Source: Clostridiales bacterium COT073_COT-073
GTDB taxonomy: Bacteria; Bacillota; Clostridia; Lachnospirales; Vallitaleaceae
Assembly: GCA_003858485.1 (NCBI GenBank)
Contig: RQYD01000013.1
Location: 1-64,000, forward strand
Direction: 5' to 3'
Length of the DNA: 64,000 bases
The translations under genes and the position numbers were made by a program. The notes under the pieces are model-generated. The model was not told where the DNA came from. It ran no database searches and saw only the letters and a list, made by a program, of their open reading frames with translations. Shown piece by piece: positions 30,048 to 37,525 of the stretch (the first letter of the stretch is position 1; each line of letters begins with the position of its first letter).

Positions 30048-30229
30048 TTATCCTTTCCGTTCCGCTTGCACTACCTTTAATAGCTTATCTTGAAGGGTAT
30101 TCTTGCTCTTTTTATCAAAATATATCTCGTTACAAAGGTCTTTCCTCTCATCTTCTTTGTTAGAATGCCGTCAGGTTTTTAGGGTGCGGCTCGTTCTTCT
30201 TTGGTCTGTGCTTTTTGTTTATCGGTCAT
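30048..30229 (-). pseudogene. tnpW-like transposon protein, degenerate
   Basis: ATG 30229, behind AAAAGGAGG (30236-30244), reads MTDKQKAQTKEERAAP and then hits a TAA. The same frame continues as KPDGILTKKMRGKTFVTRYI. A shift of frame then gives FDKKSKNTLQDKLLKVVQ and a stop at 30048. Together these reproduce the layout I know from small TnpW-type transposon proteins of Clostridia: basic leader, GSTTY/GKTFV beta block, FSxTSxETxxDKxxRLI helix. There is one nonsense and at least one frameshift change. Family assignment is by pattern memory, so moderate confidence. Confidence 0.55.
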
Positions 30230-30319
30230 TGGGTTCCTCCTTTTACTTGCACAAAAAAAGATTTCCCGTACTTAGGAAACCTCTTTTACTGTTTGCGGCA
30301 ATACCGGATAAAGCTGGAT

Positions 30320-32755
30320 TTACTCCTGCCGTATCAGTTCAACCACCGGCTGTTTTAAGATATTTCTTAAGGCAAAGTAATAAATCAATAAATTCACCCC
30401 ATAAATCAAAACAGCAAACACTCCGAAAAACAGCCATGGAAAATAGAGAAGCAGCACTTTTATGGAAATGGATGATGACAGCAGATCAATGGTGAGCATC
30501 ACTGCTGCTGTGATCAAAGCAGTAATACCAATTGACCTGATTTCCTCTGCCCCAAACTCCGTCAGATACAGCCTGATCAATCCTTCTTTTTCCATACCGC
30601 AGGAATAAAGACTGCCGATTTCCCGTTTGCGGCTTAATAAGCTTAAATTAATGCAAGCATAGCCATTGGTGATATTAAGTAACAGTATGACCAAGCCAAT
30701 CCCCCCGATGATCAGGAGCAGTACCCGTACATCGATTGAGCGTTTAGCAGCAATTTCATCGCCGCTCACAAGATTAAACTGCTCATCAAAGGCCGCACCT
30801 GCTTTCAATGTTTTTTCAAGATAGTCCTTAGTATCAGTAATTTCCGAATCTTCAACTTTCATTTTCAGTTCAAACACACTTCTGGCTGACTGTGCTTTGT
30901 TATGCCCTTCAATCAATTCCTTTTGTGTGTCCAAATCAGTAAAGATCTGGATTTCCAGTGGCCGGATCACTTCCTCCAATTCGCCGATTCCGGTGATTTC
31001 TTTGGTGATTTTAATTTTAGTAGCCGGCTCAGCTCCGCTTAAGTAAATGCTCAACTCGGATGGACTATCTAAATATCTGATATATTTTGCCTTTGCTAAA
31101 GGCAATTTGATATCCTCCTGGACCAGATTCCGGAGCAGGAACTCTCCCTTTTTGCCGCCTAATTGATTCAGCTGCTCTTCCTCAATGCCAATTAGCATAC
31201 CCTCTATTTTTTTCTCTTCCCCCTCAAAATACTCTTCTAACTGCTTATCAATCCCGCTGGCCATCGCTTCTTCGGCCAGTGGCCATTCAAAGTCCATATT
31301 AAAATATTTGCTTCTGGAGATATAGGCCTTCTTTTCCGAAAAATGACGGCTTATCTCCTTTAATACCGGGGGAACTTCCTGCTGGCCGGTTTTATAAGTT
31401 ATATTAATATTATAATCACTTTCCAAAAATGACATTTCACTAAAATAGTCTGAAATCCCGACTGCAATTAAAAAACAGGAAATAATAATCGTGCCGACAG
31501 CAGTAATATATCTTAGGCTTTTAATCGAAGCCATATTATTATTCCTAAGCTCTTTCCATAAATCCTTATATCTCTTTCTCTTCCTGCTTTTGGCATAAAA
31601 ATTGCCCCTGATGCCGTCAATAATATTGATTTTAGCAATTGCTCCAGCCGGCGCAAACACAGCCAGCATAATGATAAATAAAGCTACCCCCAGTGTGACA
31701 GCGGATAAAGCCAGGGAAAATTCCATGAAGACTATTTTATCGACAGCCATGGTCTTTTGCATTTGGTAATAAATGCCGCTCATCAGCAAATATCCCAGCC
31801 CATGACCAATTAAAATAGGTAATAGCGATATTAAAACCGCCTCTTTCATCAAAAGCCAGTAAATTTGAGAATTAGTAGTGCCAATGGATTTATACATCGA
31901 TAATTCTCCGGCTTTTCTCAGTCCCCAAACCCGGAAAATATTGCGCACAAAAAATACAAATAAGAAAATGACGAACAAAATGGAAATGATATTGATAATG
32001 GTTGATATCCATGCCTTCATACCACTCTCTTTGACACCATAGTAATGCATCATGATTTCCGAAAAATTCAGATCGACCCTTCTCCCTAGTTGTTTTTCAA
32101 TTTCTTCTTTTATTTGCTCTCGATTTTGATAAGCCGCTTTAAAATCCTTAAATCGGATATAAGGCGATAATTTCCTGTTTTCTTCCGGCATGGTTAAGGC
32201 AAAGCTAATATCCAGATATTTATTATAGACATTGCCATGGATCCCAACCACCGTATACTCTCTGTTTTCCTGTTCTTTAAAGCTTTCTTTGTCTGTATAA
32301 GTGGCCGTTGGACTGAGCACTTGCTCGCCTGTGTATCTGCTGCCCACCTGAAGCAATATTTTATCCCCTACTTCTAGTTGATATTTTTCGGCCAAATTTT
32401 GGGATATCACAATTTCTCTTTTATGTTCGGCAAATCTGCCCTCTATCAGATTGGAATACTCACGCATGGTATTGATACCTGCATCCTGAAAATGAATTGC
32501 CAGCATTGCCTCCTGAAAACGAGCCGACCACAGTTCTTCCGATAATCCGCCGGCTGTTTGAATTTCCTTAATCATCTCCAGCTGCTTGATCTCATTTGAA
32601 AATAATTTTACATCCAACTCCGCATCGGCAAAGCTAATCAGCCGATACCCCTTATAATGGTCCTGCACATTGGTATATACAAAATAAAATATCATAGTAA
32701 AAAATAAAGCGGTAATCAGCACTGACATAAAAATGGGCAAATTCTTCTTATTCAT
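30320..32755 (-). CDS. FtsX-like ABC transporter permease (Bce/Vex type)
   Basis: An 811-residue membrane protein with an N-terminal helix, a long extracytoplasmic domain (about 40-240), a group of three membrane helices (about 245-390), then a second extracytoplasmic segment and a last group of helices at the C-terminus (LLIIGGIGLVILLLNITNGY and following). This FtsX/MacB-fold duplicated layout is typical of antimicrobial-peptide exporters and of cell-envelope transporters. ATG 32755 is chosen over 32764 because GAGGG lies 9 nt upstream; it then overlaps the ATPase stop by 8 nt, evidence of translational coupling. It works with the ATPase encoded just upstream. Confidence 0.88.
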   Translation of the reverse strand: MNKKNLPIFMSVLITALFFTMIFYFVYTNVQDHYKGYRLISFADAELDVKLFSNEIKQLEMIKEIQTAGGLSEELWSARFQEAMLAIHFQDAGINTMREYSNLIEGRFAEHKREIVISQNLAEKYQLEVGDKILLQVGSRYTGEQVLSPTATYTDKESFKEQENREYTVVGIHGNVYNKYLDISFALTMPEENRKLSPYIRFKDFKAAYQNREQIKEEIEKQLGRRVDLNFSEIMMHYYGVKESGMKAWISTIINIISILFVIFLFVFFVRNIFRVWGLRKAGELSMYKSIGTTNSQIYWLLMKEAVLISLLPILIGHGLGYLLMSGIYYQMQKTMAVDKIVFMEFSLALSAVTLGVALFIIMLAVFAPAGAIAKINIIDGIRGNFYAKSRKRKRYKDLWKELRNNNMASIKSLRYITAVGTIIISCFLIAVGISDYFSEMSFLESDYNINITYKTGQQEVPPVLKEISRHFSEKKAYISRSKYFNMDFEWPLAEEAMASGIDKQLEEYFEGEEKKIEGMLIGIEEEQLNQLGGKKGEFLLRNLVQEDIKLPLAKAKYIRYLDSPSELSIYLSGAEPATKIKITKEITGIGELEEVIRPLEIQIFTDLDTQKELIEGHNKAQSARSVFELKMKVEDSEITDTKDYLEKTLKAGAAFDEQFNLVSGDEIAAKRSIDVRVLLLIIGGIGLVILLLNITNGYACINLSLLSRKREIGSLYSCGMEKEGLIRLYLTEFGAEEIRSIGITALITAAVMLTIDLLSSSISIKVLLLYFPWLFFGVFAVLIYGVNLLIYYFALRNILKQPVVELIRQE

Positions 32756-33428
32756 TGATTTCATCCCTCACAATCTTAGCATCTTCCAGAGTGATAATCC
32801 TCCTTGCCTGCAAAGCCACTTTCTCATCATGAGTAATCAACAAAATCGTTTGCTTTAGCTGTTGATTAAAATACTTTAAAATTTCCACTATTTCCGCTGA
32901 ATTCTTTCTGTCCAAATTACCGGTCGGCTCATCGGCCAGGATAATGGTCGGTCGATAAATCAAACTTCTGGCAATGGCCACTCTCTGCTGCTGCCCGCCG
33001 GAAAGTTCCCCCGGAAATCGATCCAATTTATCGGTCAGACCCAGCTTTTTAACAATATCCTCAAAAAAATCTTGCTCCACCTTTCGCTTATCCAGTTTTA
33101 AAGGTAATTCAATATTATGGCGAACGGTTAAATCAGGAATCAAATTATAAAACTGATAAATCAGCCCCACCTTTCTCCGGCGAAACAAGGCCTGCTCTTT
33201 TGTACTATATTTTGATATATCATTGCCATCAATCCGGATCTGACCGGATGTCGGCTGATCGACACAGCCAATCAAATGCAGCAATGTCGATTTACCGGAA
33301 CCGCTTGGTCCGACAATGGCAATAAATTCTCCCCGCTCCACGCTCAAATTAATATTATCAATTGCACAGACCGCATTCTCCCCCTGTCCATATTCTTTTT
33401 TCAAATTTTCAATTCTTAAAATCTCCAT
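32748..33428 (-). CDS. ABC transporter ATP-binding protein (MacB/LolD/BceA type)
   Basis: A 226-residue ATPase. Walker A is GPSGSGKST, Q-loop region is YQFYNLIPDLTV, signature is LSGGQQQRVAIARSL and Walker B is IILADEPTGNLD. It ends with the H-loop ITHD. The size and the GNLD after Walker B fit the MacB/BceA class that energises FtsX-type permeases. AGGAGG lies upstream of ATG 33428. It is followed with overlap by the permease. Upstream lies the two-component system, separated by a structured repeat copy. Confidence 0.93.
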   Translation of the reverse strand: MEILRIENLKKEYGQGENAVCAIDNINLSVERGEFIAIVGPSGSGKSTLLHLIGCVDQPTSGQIRIDGNDISKYSTKEQALFRRRKVGLIYQFYNLIPDLTVRHNIELPLKLDKRKVEQDFFEDIVKKLGLTDKLDRFPGELSGGQQQRVAIARSLIYRPTIILADEPTGNLDRKNSAEIVEILKYFNQQLKQTILLITHDEKVALQARRIITLEDAKIVRDEINE

Positions 33429-33538
33429 AATGGTTACCTCCTATTAGTTCTTAGACTGACAGAGATGTGCAAAACCGTTTTTTACAGTTATTCCGACTGA
33501 AAATCTTGATATTGTAATATTATCCGGCACAATATATT

Positions 33539-33655
33539 ACTCAACTTTCCCACCGTCTTTTTGGTCTCTATCTCCCTCCAGGACACAGGCACATGGGTTC
33601 TGCCGCTTTCGCCACATACTTCGCAAGATGGCTTTCACAGCATATGCCCGGATCC
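33539..33655 (-). repeat. Structured mobile repeat, copy A3
   Basis: In plus coordinates the intact end is ACTCAACTTTCCCAC (33539-33553), the same terminal repeat as copy A2. The body, read on the minus strand, carries one GAAA/GAAA module with bulged T, then CATGTGCC and a divergent arm. The far terminal repeat is not recognisable, so the copy is truncated or decayed. It lies between the histidine kinase stop (33703) and the ATPase start (33428). Confidence 0.7.
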
Positions 33656-33702
33656 CTTTTGCACATTTCTATTCTTAGACTAATATTAGCAAACCAAAGT
33701 GA

Positions 33703-34578
33703 TTATTCGGTGACATTATAAAATTTTATTTGAAATTCCGCACCATTTTCGACATTCATCACCTCAATTGTGCCATGATTTCTTTCAACAATGCTTTTGG
33801 CCATGGCCAGACCAATGCCAAAGCCTTTGGAATCCGGTGTTTTATAAAATCTTCGGAAAATCTTGTGGATATCTTCTTTGGCTATGCCACCCCCATTATC
33901 TATAATGTGAAGCGAGGTATAAAGGGGATTGCTATCTGCTTTTATTTTTATTTTCGTACATTTGGCCAAATTACCGGCATTTTTTAAAAGATTAATCACG
34001 GCTTCTGACAGCCAATAAAAATCTCCTTTAATTGTTTTTCCGATCAGCGAATAATCAACCACCACTTCAATCCTGTCCGGTATTTCTGCAATCTCCAGAG
34101 CATAATCAATTAACTCCGCTAATTCAAACTCACTCTTTTTCATGTCATCGGTTTTAGCATCCAAACTCGATAATTTCAGCAAAATATCCGCCAGCGAATT
34201 CAATCTTTGCAGCTGTTTTTTCAGCAAAGGAAGCTCCTGTGTTTTCTGATTCAAATCCTGCATGGTTTCTGTGCGCAATAGCATATTAGTGATCGGGGTT
34301 TTGATTTGGTGAGCAATATCCTCCAGGTAATCAATTTGACTTTTGGCGCTTTGCCTTGTCCTTTCCCTTTCCTCTACCAGTTCAATAAAGAGTTTATAGA
34401 TATGATCCTCTAAGACAGAAAAATCATCTTGTTTCATCGGGATGGAATAATCCTGATTGCGCATTTGCTGAATTAACTGAATGATTTCTTCCACCCGCCG
34501 TCTGGTATGCCTTTTTCCCCAATAATACACAAGTCCTGAACTAAGCAGCCAAATCGCAATATAAATAAAATACTTCAT
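33703..34578 (-). CDS. Sensor histidine kinase
   Basis: A 291-residue kinase. It has only one obvious N-terminal membrane helix (MKYFIYIAIWLLSSGLVYYW). The HisKA H-box is EDIAHQIKTPITN, and the HATPase has the N-box NLLKNAGN and G-boxes DNGGGI and GFGIGLAMAK. Short, loop-poor kinases of this type, next to FtsX-type ABC transporters, often sense through the transporter (BceS-like, intramembrane sensing). The ATG is 2 nt past the response-regulator stop, so they are coupled. Its downstream ABC genes are the probable targets. Confidence 0.9.
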   Translation of the reverse strand: MKYFIYIAIWLLSSGLVYYWGKRHTRRRVEEIIQLIQQMRNQDYSIPMKQDDFSVLEDHIYKLFIELVEERERTRQSAKSQIDYLEDIAHQIKTPITNMLLRTETMQDLNQKTQELPLLKKQLQRLNSLADILLKLSSLDAKTDDMKKSEFELAELIDYALEIAEIPDRIEVVVDYSLIGKTIKGDFYWLSEAVINLLKNAGNLAKCTKIKIKADSNPLYTSLHIIDNGGGIAKEDIHKIFRRFYKTPDSKGFGIGLAMAKSIVERNHGTIEVMNVENGAEFQIKFYNVTE

Positions 34579-34580
34579 CT

Positions 34581-35240
34581 CTAACCCATCCTATATCCGA
34601 TTCCTCTGACTGTGATGATAATATCTGCTGACGTCTTGGCCCGAATTCGCTTGATAGTAGCTGTTAAAGTATTATCATTAACAACCTTATCTCTATTTTC
34701 CCAAAACCGCTCCAACAGTTGATCCCTTGTAAATACCCGATTGGGGTTTTGAATAAACAGCGATAGTACCGCATATTCCAAGGAAGTCAGATCAATCTGG
34801 TGGTTTTGATAACTGATCATGGCTTTGGCCTGATCCAGTACCAAATCATTATAGGTGATTTTACTGCCTTCCATCACCGAAATGGTCCGCATTACCGCAT
34901 CAATTCTGGCTCTTAGTATTTCCAAGGCAAATGGCTTGGTCAGGAAATCATCTGCTCCCTGATCCAGCATTTTAACAATAAAATTTTCATCATTTTTAAC
35001 CGTGGTAATAATCATCCGAATTCCTTTTTCTTTTAACCGTAAAACCAAATCCCCGGCATTCCCATCCGGCAAATTAATATCCACTAAGGCCACATCATAA
35101 AAAGCGCTCAGCTTATTTCTGGCTTCAAAATAAGTTGGCGCCGTTTCCACGATATAATCCCTGCTGTGCAGATACCTTTGAATTTGTTCTGCAATTTCTC
35201 TGTCATCTTCAATTAATAGTATTTTAATTTGTTTATTCAT
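34581..35240 (-). CDS. OmpR-family response regulator
   Basis: A 219-residue regulator. The receiver domain has the acidic pair (LLIEDD), the phospho-acceptor in ALVDINLPD and the lysine in LTKPF. The C-terminal winged helix has the OmpR-type recognition region (DNTLTATIKRIRAK). The frame opens at 35261 but ATG 35240 (MNKQIKILLIEDD) has AAAGG upstream. First gene of the module regulator-kinase-ATPase-permease, all on the minus strand. Confidence 0.92.
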   Translation of the reverse strand: MNKQIKILLIEDDREIAEQIQRYLHSRDYIVETAPTYFEARNKLSAFYDVALVDINLPDGNAGDLVLRLKEKGIRMIITTVKNDENFIVKMLDQGADDFLTKPFALEILRARIDAVMRTISVMEGSKITYNDLVLDQAKAMISYQNHQIDLTSLEYAVLSLFIQNPNRVFTRDQLLERFWENRDKVVNDNTLTATIKRIRAKTSADIIITVRGIGYRMG

Positions 35241-35313
35241 TAGATCTGCCTTTCCAATCATTATTACTTATCCTGCTTCCCCATCTTTTGCGCTCTGATC
35301 AAGAAGATAACTA

Positions 35314-35892
35314 TTATAACCAACCAAAAAGCTCTTTCGCTCTCTTGTCATTTAATTGATCCAGCAAAGGTTTACAAAGCAGAAGAACTTGATAAGAGTA
35401 ATAATAAAAGCTGTAGAATAAATCATCCGGAAATACTTGCCCCTCTTCATAGCGCATTGCATCTTTTTCCTCATCATATTCCTCTGACCACAAATACTCT
35501 TCTTTGAGCATATCCGAAAAATCAGCAAGAGGTTCTGCATGTTCTATTTTTTCCATATCCCAACTTCCTTCGGCAATCTCTGTAAAAAGCTCCAGTAATT
35601 GTTCTGTGATATAATTAGCAACTTTATTACTCTCTCTTTTTTCTGAGGCATATTCAAAAATTCTCAATAAAAAGATCAGCGCAAACGGTGTTGCATGCCA
35701 TAAAGTAGATTGATGCTCTATATTTATTGCAATTTCTTTTCCTGCCTTCTGAACCTCTTCCAAATTTTCCATTTTCCATAAAACATCAAAATATTTTGGA
35801 AAATCCGTGGCTCTTTTATAAGTTGTGGTAAGTCTATGCCAAGGTATTTCATCAACCTTTACTGTTTTTATATATTTTTGAGTATCTGTCAT
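35314..35892 (-). CDS. Hypothetical protein, immunity-like
   Basis: A 192-residue acidic, helical protein of unknown family. It begins MTDTQKYIKTVKVDEIPWHR and has a high content of aromatic and acidic residues (YLWSEEYDEEKDAM). No signal peptide or membrane segment. Proteins of this look, in small clusters with no other function, are often immunity proteins of polymorphic toxin systems; that is inference only. GGAG lies upstream of ATG 35892. The next gene upstream (to 36385) also looks like an orphan of this kind. Confidence 0.5.
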   Translation of the reverse strand: MTDTQKYIKTVKVDEIPWHRLTTTYKRATDFPKYFDVLWKMENLEEVQKAGKEIAINIEHQSTLWHATPFALIFLLRIFEYASEKRESNKVANYITEQLLELFTEIAEGSWDMEKIEHAEPLADFSDMLKEEYLWSEEYDEEKDAMRYEEGQVFPDDLFYSFYYYSYQVLLLCKPLLDQLNDKRAKELFGWL

Positions 35893-35941
35893 TTTCTTTC
35901 TCCATTGTTTATGTGCTGCAAACCGGGAGTAATTTTACTCC

Positions 35942-36385
35942 TCATAATAAGATTACATTATTTTTATCTGACAATATTCTGTTTGCAATGGTTTTCACAT
36001 CCTGATCTGACATTATATAGTTTATTACCTCTGGTATTGCTACAGACTTTTGCAGTAATTCTATGTAGTAGCCGCCCTTATCATCTTCCCCGGATATAAA
36101 AGCTTCCCTTATAATTTCTATGATTAATTCTAATTCGTTCCTATCCAAATCACTCACACATGGCGGTGTTGGCATCAATGTAATCCTTGCCAGATTGTCC
36201 AAATCAGTCCACCCCCAATACTCTGCAAATTCTTCAGGTAAATATGATTTTCCAGTCAGGCTTTGTAATTCATTCAATTCGTTTTTGCAATCCTTATCTA
36301 AATTATTTGCGATAGTATCAATTACTTTTGAAACCTTCTCTATATCATTTTCATTTATTTTGGGAAATTCTAATATTTTTCTCAT
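35942..36385 (-). CDS. Hypothetical protein, immunity-like
   Basis: A 147-residue acidic protein beginning MRKILEFPKINENDIEKV, mostly helical, with the central text EEFAEYWGWTDLDNLARI. The frame opens at 36421, but ATG 36385 has GAGGT upstream and is preferred. I do not recognise it with certainty; the small, acidic, lone character fits an immunity protein. Neighbours are another orphan ORF downstream and a truncated hydrolase upstream. Confidence 0.45.
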   Translation of the reverse strand: MRKILEFPKINENDIEKVSKVIDTIANNLDKDCKNELNELQSLTGKSYLPEEFAEYWGWTDLDNLARITLMPTPPCVSDLDRNELELIIEIIREAFISGEDDKGGYYIELLQKSVAIPEVINYIMSDQDVKTIANRILSDKNNVILL

Positions 36386-36410
36386 ACGTAATACCTCTAT
36401 CCATTCTGAT

Positions 36411-36676
36411 TTACCGGGCATTGGGACTTTTTACAAAACCAATTTCTTTGGCCCGTTCCGGGCTCATCACCTGAAAATTACATTCATCATCCCCATATGC
36501 CAAAGTTTTGGTTCGATCAAGGACCGCTCCCTGCAACTCAAGAGCATAATAATCCAAAACACACAGGAATTTTGCTACTTCTTCACAACCTTCCATTTTT
36601 GCCAATTTGCAAATCGCACACTGCTTATGCGTAACATAATATTCTTTCTTACCGGTAACCGGCTCAAAGTAATGTT
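36411..36676 (-). pseudogene. Truncated L-2-amino-thiazoline-4-carboxylate hydrolase-like gene
   Basis: An open frame after an in-frame TAA ends with LELQGAVLDRTKTLAYGDD and the final ECNF. This resembles the C-terminal half of the family that carries CPL-type cysteines followed by RTKTLAxGxDxCDF. The N-terminal half is absent, and the frame begins FEPVTGKKEYYVTHKQCAIC. The family normally exceeds 150 residues, so this is a 5'-truncated copy. The truncation point lies near the MITE-like element at 36799-36897. Confidence 0.5.
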
Positions 36677-36798
36677 ACTTTTGGCAACTTGCTTTATAAA
36701 ACCACTTTTAAGGAAGTATATCAAGAAAGACCATTCCAGAGAACATGAAAAAATTATCTTATTATTCTCAGTATACCAAAAAGCTGAAAAAATTAAAA

Positions 36799-36897
36799 GA
36801 GACTGTTGCAAAATACAGGCTTCACACCAGATATAATAGCCCATCACAAAGATTCTATCTTATATCTGGTATAAAAACCTTAAAACACAACAATCTC
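36799..36897. repeat. MITE-like 99-bp element
   Basis: Ends GAGACTGTTGC (36799-36809) and ACAACAATCTC (36887-36897) are inverted with 9 of 11 matches, and the length is 99 bp. An internal ACCAGATATAA / TTATATCTGGT repeat makes a cruciform. The ends match the 100-bp element at 16497-16596. The AGACTGTTGC-type end is the sort seen on some insertion-sequence families, but no transposase is present. The rest of the 36677-36980 gap holds no gene. Confidence 0.5.
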
Positions 36898-36980
36898 TTT
36901 ACATATTCTTAACCACAGGATACTGAAAATATCATCCCTGCTTTTGCTTTCATTTATAAGGAAAGATAACTAATCCCAGC

Positions 36981-37322
36981 CTATTGGCAAACAATCTCCT
37001 TAATGATAAATTCCCGCCCCTGAAGAATGTCAAATTGCCGGTCCGAGCAACTTGGACAAGCGCCTTTGGCTTCAATCAGCCCAAAAACATGACCACATTG
37101 CCGGCATTTTCCCTGCGCCACGATCCGCTCAATTTCCAGCTCCGAACCTTCTAAAATCGTACCTTCAATTGCTGCCGGATACACCTTTTCCATATATTTG
37201 GGAATCATTGAGCAGAGCTCGCCAACTTGCAGTACCAGTTTGGCTATGCTTTCCACCTGATTTTCTGCTGCTACTTCCGATACCTGCTCCACCACATGTA
37301 TGAGCACTCCTAATTCATGCAT
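36981..37322 (-). CDS. hypA: Nickel metallochaperone HypA
   Basis: A 113-residue protein. MHE at the N-terminus provides the nickel-binding histidine, and the zinc site has CRQCGHVF and CPSCSDRQF. HypA works with HypB to deliver nickel to [NiFe]-hydrogenase. ATG 37322 has a modest CAGGAA upstream. It is the last gene of the DUF5692-hypB-flavoprotein-hypA group on this strand. No hydrogenase subunit is in the window, so the nickel target here is unknown. Confidence 0.93.
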   Translation of the reverse strand: MHELGVLIHVVEQVSEVAAENQVESIAKLVLQVGELCSMIPKYMEKVYPAAIEGTILEGSELEIERIVAQGKCRQCGHVFGLIEAKGACPSCSDRQFDILQGREFIIKEIVCQ

Positions 37323-37525
37323 TATTTTCCTGCTTTCTTTGCTATAATTGCTTATTCTCTGAAAAACCTCTGTTTCCCATCCGGGAATTTACTGTTTATT
37401 ATATTATCAGGCTGCATCTGTCTTTTATATGAACCGAGTTTGCTATTTGTTTCCATCCCTGACCAAATGGCTAAACCATCCTACTTGACTGTTTTCCGAT
37501 ATGATACTGGCATATTTCTTTTGCT

